A DNA stretch of 64,000 nt from Halomonas sp. QHL1 (GTDB lineage Bacteria; Pseudomonadota; Gammaproteobacteria; Pseudomonadales; Halomonadaceae). Position 1 is the stretch's first letter; each line of letters begins with the position of its first letter. Below the pieces are notes generated by a model that had not been told where the DNA came from, did not search any database, and saw nothing but the letters and a program-made list of their open reading frames with translations. Shown here one piece after another: positions 55,977 to 64,000 of the stretch. The position numbers and the translations under genes are program-made. The DNA lies in the NCBI RefSeq assembly GCF_001882345.1, contig NZ_MINL01000001.1, positions 561,944 through 625,943 of the forward strand, given 5' to 3'.

Positions 55977-56678
55977 CTATTTAATCGTGCCGGTAACCCG
56001 CACGCGGCGCTCAGTTCGAGGTGTTGTCGCCACTGGCTTGGCACGGGCCGCATTGCGATGATCAATAGCGTTTTTCAGCGCAATCAACAGACCCGCCACT
56101 AAGAATGCGCCGGGTGGCAGCACGAAAAACAGAAACTGGTAGTCGTCGGCAAACGTCAGCTTCCAACTAGCTGCTTGCGGCCCAAACAGTAGCGCCATAT
56201 CGCTGAATAGCGTGCCTTGGCCCAGTAGCTCACGTAAGGCGCCAAGCAACACCAGTACGGCGCCAAACCCCAACCCCATCATAAAGCCATCAATGGCCGC
56301 TGGAAGCACTGGCTGGCGGGAGGCAAAGGCATCGGCCCGGCCCAGGATGGCGCAGTTGGTGACGATCAGCGGAATAAAAATTCCCAGCACCTGATAGAGC
56401 GGGTAGGCGTAGGCGGCCATCAGCAGTTCAGCGCAGGTAACAAAAGCAGCAATCACCATCACGAAAGCGGGCAGACGCACTGCGCTGGGCACCTGGTGAC
56501 GAATCAGCGAAATCGCCGTGCTGGCACCGACCATGACCAGCAACGTGGCCAGCGCCAGCCCCAGCGCATTGACCACGCTACCGCTTACAGCGAGCAGCGG
56601 GCAGAGCCCCAGCAGCTGCACCAGCGCGGGGTTATTCGACCAAAGACCGCTTCGAGCGAGTTCGCGCCACTGGCTCAT
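55977..56678 (-). CDS. rnfE: Electron transport complex subunit RnfE
   Basis: 233 residues with six membrane helices. It resembles RnfA but is its inverted-topology partner. The family motifs [30 protein letters not shown] with its conserved Cys, and [15 protein letters not shown] are present. Together with RnfA it carries the membrane [2Fe-2S] centre. It overlaps rnfG by 4 bp and ends the rnfABCDGE operon. The C-terminus is basic and soluble. Confidence 0.95.
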   Translation of the reverse strand: MSQWRELARSGLWSNNPALVQLLGLCPLLAVSGSVVNALGLALATLLVMVGASTAISLIRHQVPSAVRLPAFVMVIAAFVTCAELLMAAYAYPLYQVLGIFIPLIVTNCAILGRADAFASRQPVLPAAIDGFMMGLGFGAVLVLLGALRELLGQGTLFSDMALLFGPQAASWKLTFADDYQFLFFVLPPGAFLVAGLLIALKNAIDHRNAARAKPVATTPRTERRVRVTGTIK

Positions 56679-57310
56679 TGGGTGGGCTCCTTAAATGACA
56701 TCGGTAGCGGTGTATCGTTGGCGTACTGAAGCGCTTTATGGACAGCGTTAACCACGGCCCTGGGCGTAATCGTCGCGCCGGTAAACGCATCAAAGTGACC
56801 ACCGTCTTTGGTCACCGCCCAGCCTTCTGGCGGGAAGCTATCTAACCTTAAACCATTAAACTCGGTGATCCAGTCGCTACGGCTGCGCTCAATGTCATCG
56901 CCTAGCCCAGGCGTTTCCTGGTGCTGGGTAACGCGTACGCCGCTGATGCGCTGCTGCTCGTCAATGCCAATCAGTAGACGGATTTCGCCGTTATACCCCT
57001 GCCGGGTCACCACCGGTAAGATCACCGCACTGCTACCTTGAGCGTTTACCCACCAGCCTTGGCTATCGCTTGCAAGCCCCAGCGCTTCTGGATTGGGAAG
57101 GGTAAAAGTGCTCTCCAACACCTGGGTGACGGCCGTATTCGCCAGCGCTTGGGGCAGTACCTCTTGAAGCTGACGGTGTTGGTAAGCCAGCTGATGCGTC
57201 TCTATACGTTCGGCGGTTAGCGCGCGGGTAAGCGCGACGCTGCCTGCCGTTACCAAGGCAAAAGTGCCCAGGGCAAGCGCGCCGCGCTGCATGGCCTGGA
57301 ACAGCGTCAT
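56675..57310 (-). CDS. rnfG: Electron transport complex subunit RnfG (covalent FMN)
   Basis: 211 residues with an N-terminal membrane helix and a periplasmic FMN domain. The FMN is attached through a phosphoester to the Thr in [11 protein letters not shown]. Other family features ([22 protein letters not shown]) are intact. Overlaps of 4 bp with rnfD and rnfE indicate coupled translation. Confidence 0.95.
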   Translation of the reverse strand: MTLFQAMQRGALALGTFALVTAGSVALTRALTAERIETHQLAYQHRQLQEVLPQALANTAVTQVLESTFTLPNPEALGLASDSQGWWVNAQGSSAVILPVVTRQGYNGEIRLLIGIDEQQRISGVRVTQHQETPGLGDDIERSRSDWITEFNGLRLDSFPPEGWAVTKDGGHFDAFTGATITPRAVVNAVHKALQYANDTPLPMSFKEPTQ

Positions 57311-58356
57311 GGCTGTTCTCCTGGCTTACCCGGTGAGGCTTTTTGCTGGCCAGTGGGCCGCGGCACGCTATAAAGATCCAGTAGTGGTACACATAGATTC
57401 ATCAGCAATACCGCAAACGCCACCGCATCCGGGTAGCCGCCAAAAGTGCGGATAATGATAATCAGCGCGCCAATCCCCGCGCCATAGAGTAGTTTGCCGC
57501 GTTGGCTGGTGGCAGCGGAGACCGGGTCGGTAGCAATAAAGAACGCCCCGAATAGCGTTGCCCCGGTGAGCAGGTGAAACAGCGGTGAAGCGAAGTGGCT
57601 GGGGTCGCTGAGATAAAACAGCGTGGCCAGTAGTAATAGGCTGCCAAGCATCGCTACCGGGATGTGCCAGCTAATAATACGCTTCGCTAACAACACCACA
57701 CCACCCGCTAGCCATGCAAGCGCTACCCATCGCCAGGCGCTTAGGGTTCCATCCGGCAGTGGATTGGCAGCCCAGAACTCGCTGGCCAGAAACGCTTCGC
57801 CTTTGTGCTTAAAAGCATCAAGAGGCGTTGCGCCGCTCAAACTATCCAATTGGGCGGTCGGCAACGTTCCGGAGATTTGCGCCCATAGACCAGTAGGTAA
57901 CAGTTCCTGGGGCGGTGCCCATAGCGTCATGTAGGTCGGGAAGGATACCAATAGCAGTGCATAGCCCACCATGGCGGGGTTAAACGGGTTATGCCCCAAG
58001 CCGCCGTATAGCTGCTTGGCGACCACAATCGCCGCGATCATACCCACGCCGATAATCCACCAAGGGCTAGCGGGTGGCAGTGATGCGCCCAGCAAAACGC
58101 CGGTAAGCAGAGCGCTTGAGTCATTCAGCGCCACACGAATGGGGCGCTTGCGTAGCCGAAGCACGGTGGCTTCAAGTGCAATACCAAAAGCGGCAGCTAG
58201 CAGTACATTGCTGATAACCCCAAGGCCGAAGAAGTAGCTCATGGTGGCGATGCCTGGCAGGGTTGCCGCAATGACCCAGCGCATTAAGCTCGCCGTTGGC
58301 GGCACAGACGTTGCCGTGTTGGCATCTTTAACCCCTGAAGCGTGCATCATGCTCAT
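57307..58356 (-). CDS. rnfD: Electron transport complex subunit RnfD
   Basis: 349 residues with about ten membrane segments, homologous to NqrB. The covalent FMN site is the Thr in LSGATPLDAFK. GGLGHNPFNPAMVGYALLL and IATDPVSAATSQRGK are family motifs. It forms the core of the ion-translocating part. The gene overlaps rnfC and rnfG by 4 bp on each side. Confidence 0.95.
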   Translation of the reverse strand: MSMMHASGVKDANTATSVPPTASLMRWVIAATLPGIATMSYFFGLGVISNVLLAAAFGIALEATVLRLRKRPIRVALNDSSALLTGVLLGASLPPASPWWIIGVGMIAAIVVAKQLYGGLGHNPFNPAMVGYALLLVSFPTYMTLWAPPQELLPTGLWAQISGTLPTAQLDSLSGATPLDAFKHKGEAFLASEFWAANPLPDGTLSAWRWVALAWLAGGVVLLAKRIISWHIPVAMLGSLLLLATLFYLSDPSHFASPLFHLLTGATLFGAFFIATDPVSAATSQRGKLLYGAGIGALIIIIRTFGGYPDAVAFAVLLMNLCVPLLDLYSVPRPTGQQKASPGKPGEQP

Positions 58357-60008
58357 GACGACTCCTCGCTAGACGGCTGTTCGCGCGCTTGGGCAAGCTG
58401 CAACTCGGCTGCTTTTAAGTTCTCCTGGGCGGTGGCAAGCTGCATTTCTAAGTCATCCAGGGATTGTTTGGGGTCTTCCTGAGCGACGCGCGCCAGGTTT
58501 TTTTCAGCCTTTTTGACCGATGCTTTGGCGGCGGCATGGGCGATACGCAGACCGCGTAAGTCGACCTTTTCGCTGCTGGCGGCGGGAGTGTTAGAAGGGC
58601 GACGTTGTTGCGCTTGGCGGGCTTGCTTGCGTGCCTGTTTTTCAGCCTCTTCCCGAGCGAGCCGCGCTTGGCGGAACTCAAAACGGTGCTTGGCGTGCTC
58701 CGCTTTTACTGCCTCAATCCGCTGCAGGCGTAACCGGCTTTTAGCTTCCCGGTAATCCACGACGAGGGGAATATGGCTGGGGCATACGTAGCTGCAGGCG
58801 CCGCATTCAATGCAGTCAAACAGGTGATAGCGCTCTAACTTGGTATCGTCTTGAGCGCGGGCGTACCAGTGCAGCTGTTGTGGCAGCAGCGCGACCGGGC
58901 AAACGCTTTCGCACTCTCCGCAGCGAATGCAGGGCGATTCTGCTGGGGGCGGCGGCAACTCTTCAAGCGTGGCCGCGATTAAACAGTTGGTAAGCTTTGT
59001 GACCGGCGTATCGAGCGTTAGCAGTGGCGTGCCCATCATGGGGCCACCCTGAATCACTTGGTGTAACTCTGGGGTATTCAGCCCTGCCTGCTCCAGCAGC
59101 TCTCTAACAGAAGTGCCTAGACGCACCCAGCGATTGCCGGGCTGGGTAATCGCCTCTCCAGTCAATGTGACGACCCTGGAAACCAGCGGCTGCCCATCGC
59201 GCACTGCATTGAGTATCGCCAGCAGGGTGCCTGGGTTATGGCAAAGCACGCCCACATCAGCGGGCAGCCCGCCGGTGGGTACATCAAGGTTTAGCAGCCT
59301 TTTAATTAGCTGGCGCTCGCCGCCGCTGGGGTAGCGGGTGGGGATTACTTTCAGCTCAATGTTGATCGGCTGGCAATTTGAAAGGGCGTGTTTCAGGGCT
59401 TTTATGGCATCGGGCTTGTTATCCTCGATGCCAATAATGATATGCTGCGCGCCGCATAGCTTGGCGACTATCTGCGCACCTTCGAGCACTTCGTTAGCGT
59501 GGTTGCGCAGGGTAAGGTCATCGGCGGTGATATAAGGCTCGCACTCGGCGGCGTTAATCACCAGGGTGTTAATCGCATGCCGTTCGACCACACGCGCTTT
59601 AATATGGGTGGGAAACCCAGCGCCACCTAAGCCGACGATACCGCTCTCGTTTAACCGCTCAAGTAGTGAACTGGGTTCAGCGCGTTGCCAGTCGAGACTG
59701 GGCAGCCGCTCCCAGTTATCTTGCCCATCTCCATCAATGCTGATTTGGGTAGCGCTAACCTCGCTCACCGTGCCGCTAATGCTGGCGTGCAGGTTGCTAG
59801 AGATCATGCCTTCGCGTTTGGCAACCACGCTGCCCACTTTCACCGCATCTCCATGCGCTACACAGGGCGTGGCGGCCTGGCCGCTGTGCTGCTGCAGGGG
59901 GAGAGTGACCCTACGGGGCAGCGGCGCTTCAATTAGCCCGGATTGGTTGGAGCGCTGTTTGCGCTCGGGGGGATAAATACCACCAGGGAAGTCAAAGGCG
60001 CTCGACAT
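58353..60008 (-). CDS. rnfC: Electron transport complex subunit RnfC
   Basis: 551 residues from the ATG at 60008, which shares a base with the rnfB stop (TGATG); the longer open frame is a read-in. It has the NADH/FMN (Nuo51-like) domain with GLGGAGFPTHIKARV. Two [4Fe-4S] motifs follow: CIRCGECESVCP and CIECGACSYVCP. The C-terminal 150 residues are a charged Ala/Gln/Lys-rich coiled coil, an extension seen in gammaproteobacterial RnfC. It oxidises or reduces NAD(H) on the cytosolic side. Confidence 0.95.
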   Translation of the reverse strand: MSSAFDFPGGIYPPERKQRSNQSGLIEAPLPRRVTLPLQQHSGQAATPCVAHGDAVKVGSVVAKREGMISSNLHASISGTVSEVSATQISIDGDGQDNWERLPSLDWQRAEPSSLLERLNESGIVGLGGAGFPTHIKARVVERHAINTLVINAAECEPYITADDLTLRNHANEVLEGAQIVAKLCGAQHIIIGIEDNKPDAIKALKHALSNCQPINIELKVIPTRYPSGGERQLIKRLLNLDVPTGGLPADVGVLCHNPGTLLAILNAVRDGQPLVSRVVTLTGEAITQPGNRWVRLGTSVRELLEQAGLNTPELHQVIQGGPMMGTPLLTLDTPVTKLTNCLIAATLEELPPPPAESPCIRCGECESVCPVALLPQQLHWYARAQDDTKLERYHLFDCIECGACSYVCPSHIPLVVDYREAKSRLRLQRIEAVKAEHAKHRFEFRQARLAREEAEKQARKQARQAQQRRPSNTPAASSEKVDLRGLRIAHAAAKASVKKAEKNLARVAQEDPKQSLDDLEMQLATAQENLKAAELQLAQAREQPSSEESS

Positions 60009-60604
60009 CAAGACACCCCTGACGCGGGTTGGCGGTCGCTGGCAATCACGTTTGATGAGTGCGCTACTACCGGTTGCCACTGGGTGATCGGAGTGGAACG
60101 CGGCAGCATATCAATGCAGTCCACGGGGCAGGGGTCTAAGCACAGATCGCAGCCGGTGCACTCGTCTTCAATCACGGTATGCATCAACTTAGCCGCGCCG
60201 ATAATCGCATCGACCGGACAGGCTTGGATGCACTTGGTGCAGCCAATGCACTCTGCTTCGCGAATAAACGCCACCTTGGCTTCGCTCTGGGCTTCGCCAT
60301 CCAGGGGCTCCGGTTCGCGACCAAGCAGATCGGCAAGGGCATGAATCGTCGCTTCGCCACCGGGTGGGCATTTATTCAGCGCATCGCCCTGGTTAATCGC
60401 TTCGGCGTAAGGGCGGCAGCCTGGGTAGCCGCACTGGCCGCACTGGGTTTGCGGCAGTAGCGCATCAATTTGTTCAACCAGGGGGTTATCTTCGCGCTTA
60501 AAGCGCTCGCTAACCACGCCCAGCAGGGCACCAAAACCGATACCCAAGCCGGTTAATACCGCGATAGCGCTAAGGATTCCTATGACATCACTGGGGCTAT
60601 TCAT
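60008..60604 (-). CDS. rnfB: Electron transport complex subunit RnfB (ferredoxin-like)
   Basis: 198 residues. An N-terminal membrane helix is followed by a Cys cluster of the Fe-S type ([18 protein letters not shown]) and two [4Fe-4S] ferredoxin motifs ([12 protein letters not shown] and [12 protein letters not shown]). It takes electrons from ferredoxin into the Rnf complex. It follows rnfA by 12 bp and overlaps rnfC. Confidence 0.95.
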   Translation of the reverse strand: MNSPSDVIGILSAIAVLTGLGIGFGALLGVVSERFKREDNPLVEQIDALLPQTQCGQCGYPGCRPYAEAINQGDALNKCPPGGEATIHALADLLGREPEPLDGEAQSEAKVAFIREAECIGCTKCIQACPVDAIIGAAKLMHTVIEDECTGCDLCLDPCPVDCIDMLPRSTPITQWQPVVAHSSNVIASDRQPASGVS

Positions 60605-60616
60605 CGCGCGCTGCCT

Positions 60617-61198
60617 TCATCCCTGCACCAACCCTGAAAACCCTAAAAATGCTAACGACATAAGGCTGGCGGTAACCATAGCAATCGCGGCACCTTGGAA
60701 GGGTTTGGGAATATCCGCCCCCGCTAAACGTTCACGTATGGCGGCAAACAGCACCAAAATAAGCGAGAAGCCTAGCGCTGCGCCCAATCCATACAGGGTG
60801 GTGTGAAAAAAGCTTAACTCACGGTTTAACGACAGCAGCGCTACCCCCAATACTGCGCAGTTAGTGGTGATAAGGGGCAGGAAAATACCCAGCACCTGAT
60901 GTAGCAGCGGACTCAACTGGCGCACCATGATTTCGGTAAACTGCACCACGGCGGCGATCACCACGATAAAGCTGATGGTGCGCAGATACGTGACATCCAG
61001 TGGTACAAGCAAACCGTGATAAACCACGAAACTAGCGGCCGACGCCAGGGTCAGCACAAAGGTAGTGGCCAGGGACATGCCCATGGCCGACTCCAGTTTA
61101 TTAGAGACACCCATAAATGGGCACAGGCCCAGAAACTGAACCAGTACGAAGTTGTTGACCAGAGCAGTGCTGATCAAAATGATAAATAGCTCACTCAT
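60617..61198 (-). CDS. rnfA: Electron transport complex subunit RnfA
   Basis: 193 residues, six membrane helices, family motifs [35 protein letters not shown] and [20 protein letters not shown]. It is the first gene of rnfABCDGE. The whole operon encodes the ion-pumping ferredoxin:NAD+ oxidoreductase of the cytoplasmic membrane (called Rsx where it reduces SoxR). The ribosome site of the ATG at 61198 is weak. Confidence 0.95.
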   Translation of the reverse strand: MSELFIILISTALVNNFVLVQFLGLCPFMGVSNKLESAMGMSLATTFVLTLASAASFVVYHGLLVPLDVTYLRTISFIVVIAAVVQFTEIMVRQLSPLLHQVLGIFLPLITTNCAVLGVALLSLNRELSFFHTTLYGLGAALGFSLILVLFAAIRERLAGADIPKPFQGAAIAMVTASLMSLAFLGFSGLVQG

Positions 61199-61315
61199 GG
61201 CTGCATATTTTGCGAAGAAAAGGCGGCGCTGGCTAGTGGGAGGTAAGGGAGTTTGATGTTTGAAACACCTGTGCAGTGAGAAGTTTGAATAACAGAGCCG
61301 CTTTTATAAAAATGC

Positions 61316-61347
61316 AAAGGGCAGAGCGCTTTGAGTCTCTGCCCTTT
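61316..61347 (-). terminator. Terminator of metG
   Basis: An 11-bp perfect stem (AAAGGGCAGAG / CTCTGCCCTTT) with a 10-base loop lies about 25 bp past the metG stop. On the minus strand it is followed by GCATTTTTATAAAAG, giving a late T-run. Confidence 0.75.
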
Positions 61348-61373
61348 AACTTGCTTACCGCTTACGCGGTGGG

Positions 61374-63410
61374 TTAAGTAACCCGCTGGCCAGGTTCTGC
61401 CCCCGTGTCAGGGGAGAGCAGGTAGATACCATCTTCGTTGGCAGAGGCCAACACCATGCCTTCCGATACGCCAAAGCGCATTTTGCGCGGTGCCAGGTTG
61501 GCGACCATAACCGTTAAGCGACCTTCTAATGCTTCCGGAGCGTAGGCGGAACGAATGCCGGAGAAGACGTTGCGGGTTTCGCCACCTAGATCGAGGGTCA
61601 ACTGCAGCAGCTTGTCGGCGCCTTCGACGTATTCGGCTTTGGCAATGCGCGCAATGCGTAGATCGACTTTAGCAAAGGCAGCAAAGTCGATTTCCTCGGC
61701 GATAGGCTCTTCCGACAGCGGGCCTTTGGGGGCTTCTTTCAATTTTTGCTCTTCCACGAGATCTTCCTTCGACGCTTCAATCATGGCATCGATCTTATCG
61801 CGTTCAACGCGGGTCATCAGCGGTTTGAACTTGTTGATCGAGTGATCGGTGAGCACGCTTTGACGCGTGTGCCAGTCCAACGACTCAACGTTAAGAAATG
61901 CACGGGCCTCTTCAGCCATGGCGGGTACCACAGGGGCCAAATAAACCATCAACTGGCGGAACAGGTTAATGCCTACCGAGCATATTTCCAGTACTTCGCC
62001 ATCGCGCCCATCCTGTTTTGCCAGGGCCCAGGGCTCTTTATCAGCAATGTAGGTATTGGCCTCGTCCGCCAGTTCCATAATTTTGCGCATTGCCCGGCTA
62101 AATTCCCGGGCTTCAAAGTCTTCGGCAATATCATCACCGGCGGCAATAAAGCGGGCGACCATCTGTGGCTCAGCGCAGTGGCTTGAGAGACTTCCACCGC
62201 CGAGTTTTTTAACAAAACCGGCGCAGCGGCTGGCAATGTTAACCACCTTGCCGACTAAATCTGAATTTACCCGTGCGGCAAAGTCTTCCAGGTTTAAATC
62301 CAAATCATCAACTTTGGATGTAAGCTTCGCGGCGAAGTAGTAGCGCAAGTATTCAGGATTCAGATGATCGGCGTAGGTAGCGGCTTTAATAAAGGTACCG
62401 CGGGATTTCGACATCTTGGCGCCGTCTACCGTCAGGAAGCCGTGGCAGTTGACGGCCGTGGGCGTGCGCAGGTCAGCGCCATGCAGCATGGCGGGCCAGA
62501 ACAGCGCGTGGAAGTAGACGATGTCTTTGCCGATAAAGTGGTATACCTCGGCGTCGGAATCCTTGTTCCAGTAGCTGTCGAAGTCGATACCTTCGCGGTC
62601 ACAGAGATTTTTAAAGCTGGCTAAATAGCCGATCGGCGCATCCAGCCAGACATAGAAGTACTTGCCTGGAGCGTCGGGGATTTCGAAGCCAAAGTAGGGC
62701 GCGTCGCGGGAAATGTCCCACTCGTTAAAGCCGGACTCAAACCACTCCATCAGCTTATTGCGGATTTGCGGCTGAACGTGGCCGTCGTCAATCCAACGCT
62801 GCAAAAAGTCGGCAAAGTCGGGCAGCTTAAAGAAGTAGTGAGTCGAGGTGCGGACTTCTGGCGTGGCACCGGAAATAGCCGAAACAGGATTAATTAAGTC
62901 GGCGGGGGTATAGGTAGCGCCGCATTTTTCGCAGTTATCGCCATACTGGTCATCAGCGCCACATTTAGGGCAGGTGCCTTTAATAAAGCGATCGGCTAGA
63001 AACAGACCTTTTTGGGGGTCAAACATCTGCTCAATATCGCGAGTGGCAATATGGCCTTTATCCCGCAAGCGCTTGTAAATCATTTCGCTGAAGTGGCGGT
63101 TTTCATCGGAGTGGGTCGAGTGGTAGTTGTCGAACCCGACACCAAAACGGGCAAAGTCCGTTTGGTGATCGTTGGAAACCCGTTCAATCAGCGCTTCAGA
63201 GGTAATACCTTCCTGTTCCGCACGCAGCATAATGGCGGTGCCATGGGCGTCATCGGCACACACGTAGTAGCACTGTTGGCCACGGCTTTTCTGGAAACGT
63301 ACCCAGATATCAGTCTGGATGTACTCAAGTAAGTGACCGAGGTGAATGGCTCCGTTGGCGTATGGGAGCGCGCTAGTCACCAAAATGTTGCGCGTGGCGG
63401 TAGTAGACAT
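61374..63410 (-). CDS. metG: Methionyl-tRNA synthetase
   Basis: 678 residues. The class I HIGH motif appears as [13 protein letters not shown] and the second as [12 protein letters not shown] zinc knuckle carries two Cys pairs ([17 protein letters not shown]). The C-terminal 100 residues are a Trbp111-like tRNA-binding domain ([21 protein letters not shown]), which favours dimers. The ribosome site of the ATG at 63410 is weak. It stands alone with its own terminator. Confidence 0.97.
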   Translation of the reverse strand: MSTTATRNILVTSALPYANGAIHLGHLLEYIQTDIWVRFQKSRGQQCYYVCADDAHGTAIMLRAEQEGITSEALIERVSNDHQTDFARFGVGFDNYHSTHSDENRHFSEMIYKRLRDKGHIATRDIEQMFDPQKGLFLADRFIKGTCPKCGADDQYGDNCEKCGATYTPADLINPVSAISGATPEVRTSTHYFFKLPDFADFLQRWIDDGHVQPQIRNKLMEWFESGFNEWDISRDAPYFGFEIPDAPGKYFYVWLDAPIGYLASFKNLCDREGIDFDSYWNKDSDAEVYHFIGKDIVYFHALFWPAMLHGADLRTPTAVNCHGFLTVDGAKMSKSRGTFIKAATYADHLNPEYLRYYFAAKLTSKVDDLDLNLEDFAARVNSDLVGKVVNIASRCAGFVKKLGGGSLSSHCAEPQMVARFIAAGDDIAEDFEAREFSRAMRKIMELADEANTYIADKEPWALAKQDGRDGEVLEICSVGINLFRQLMVYLAPVVPAMAEEARAFLNVESLDWHTRQSVLTDHSINKFKPLMTRVERDKIDAMIEASKEDLVEEQKLKEAPKGPLSEEPIAEEIDFAAFAKVDLRIARIAKAEYVEGADKLLQLTLDLGGETRNVFSGIRSAYAPEALEGRLTVMVANLAPRKMRFGVSEGMVLASANEDGIYLLSPDTGAEPGQRVT

Positions 63411-63460
63411 GGTGAAGGTTAATTCCGAGTGAATAAGGGTGCCGATCAGGCGATAACATA

Positions 63461-63491
63461 AAAGACGGCGAAGTCGCTAAACGCTTCGCCG
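63461..63491 (-). terminator. Terminator of the small unknown gene upstream of metG
   Basis: An 8-bp stem (CGGCGAAG / CTTCGCCG) with a 10-base loop is followed on the minus strand by TCTTTTA. It lies 24 bp after the stop at 63515. Confidence 0.5.
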
Positions 63492-63514
63492 ATACCGTTA
63501 CTTGCTAGCAACGA

Positions 63515-63796
63515 TTAATAAAGCGCTTGCTCTTCTTGAACGACTTCACGCAGTAGTTCTAAAAAGAGCTTATCAGCCTCAGAGTGCTCAGCAGGGTCTT
63601 CGGGTATGTGCACACTGGTGGTGTCTGAAATTTCGTTGGCAATCCGAGCCATAACCGCTGGGCTATTGCCTTCGGTTAACTGCTGCCTGGCAATCACAAG
63701 GGATTGCTCAAGAATTTTTGGGTCTTGCAGCAATTTGCGAATAAAGCCACGTAGCTCATTGATGACACGTGTTTTCTGGATTTCTGAACCGGACAT
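63515..63796 (-). CDS. Small acidic protein of unknown function
   Basis: 93 residues from the ATG at 63796 (AAGGAG upstream); 16 further codons are open upstream but without a ribosome site. The sequence is helical: KTRVINELRGFIRKLLQDP, SLVIARQQLTEG, AVMARIANEIS, and an acidic tail (LFLELLREVVQEEQALY). No membrane segment, metal site or known domain is seen. The predicted terminator just downstream argues that it is a real single-gene unit. Confidence 0.6.
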   Translation of the reverse strand: MSGSEIQKTRVINELRGFIRKLLQDPKILEQSLVIARQQLTEGNSPAVMARIANEISDTTSVHIPEDPAEHSEADKLFLELLREVVQEEQALY

Positions 63797-63897
63797 AGGA
63801 GTCTCCTTAGGATCGCGATTGACGACAGCGCCAAGCGAAACCAATCAATGCGTTGACCATAGCATTTTTTCTGCCAACGGGCATGAGTTGCACGGCA

Positions 63898-64000
63898 TTA
63901 AACCGTCAGGCGACCGGCCTTGTGTTTAACAGGGTTCGCGTACTGGGCAAGCCAATAAGGGCGCAAAGGCTCAGGCACTTCGGCAAGCCGGGCATTAAAA
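63898..64000 (-). CDS. 3' end of a leftward gene, unknown (partial)
   Basis: The last 33 codons of a leftward gene run off the right edge of the window. The peptide includes RLAEVPEPLRPYWLAQ and ends HKAGRLTV before the stop at 63898-63900. No domain can be assigned from this fragment. The frame is uninterrupted to the edge, and its composition suits coding sequence. Confidence 0.45.
   Translation of the reverse strand, partial: FNARLAEVPEPLRPYWLAQYANPVKHKAGRLTV

Overview
The window looks like a chromosomal segment of a moderately GC-rich gammaproteobacterium, most likely a member of the Halomonadaceae (Halomonas-like). That is an inference from gene content and order: groES-groEL with fxsA, accB-accC-prmA-dusB-fis-purH, dsbD, rnfABCDGE-nth, metG, a PPi-dependent phosphofructokinase, and a GntP permease beside a YuiF-type antiporter. 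No ribosomal RNA is present, so it cannot be settled here.

Layout. 0-2.5 kb: the 5' end of aceE and maeB, both leftward. 2.7-8.1 kb: a DUF3750 protein, a RES-Xre toxin-antitoxin pair with a palindrome over its promoter, then mntR divergent from a manganese ABC transporter (mntA, ATPase, permease) with an MntR-like box between them. 8.1-14.5 kb: a PII-like protein with two paralogous DUF1538 membrane proteins, an MFS carrier with a 41-residue membrane ORF overlapping its end, a GntP permease and a Na+/H+ antiporter-type protein. 14.5-21.4 kb: trmJ, groEL-groES, fxsA, an SDR reductase, a putative outer-membrane protein, an unknown membrane protein and tRNA-Leu(UAG).

21.4-27.0 kb is the accessory region. 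An A+T-rich stretch lies between a broken comF copy and an intact comF. It holds an HNH-type gene, a short remnant resembling the N-terminus of a CD-NTase-like nucleotidyltransferase, an IS3-family element with a damaged orfA, the 3' remnant of another gene, and a lipoprotein gene. I read it as a decayed anti-phage (CBASS-like) island, damaged by an IS insertion and deletion.

27-47.5 kb is mostly housekeeping: srkA, folE, a succinate-semialdehyde dehydrogenase, purH, fis, dusB, prmA, accC, accB, dsbD, ppa, a degenerate phosphatase/kinase fusion, pfp, rnt, argG, an HlyU-family gene and a DUF294 protein. 47.5-53 kb is a leftward signalling operon: a CheY-like regulator, a membrane-PAS-DnaQ exonuclease fusion, a small membrane protein and a CbrA-like symporter/histidine kinase. 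53-64 kb: a queuosine mannosyltransferase homologue, a carbonic-anhydrase-like protein, nth, the complete rnfABCDGE operon (ion-pumping ferredoxin:NAD+ oxidoreductase), metG, a small unknown protein and the 3' end of one more gene.

Start codons were chosen from visible Shine-Dalgarno spacing and family lengths. Family assignments come from motif recognition by eye, not from searches.
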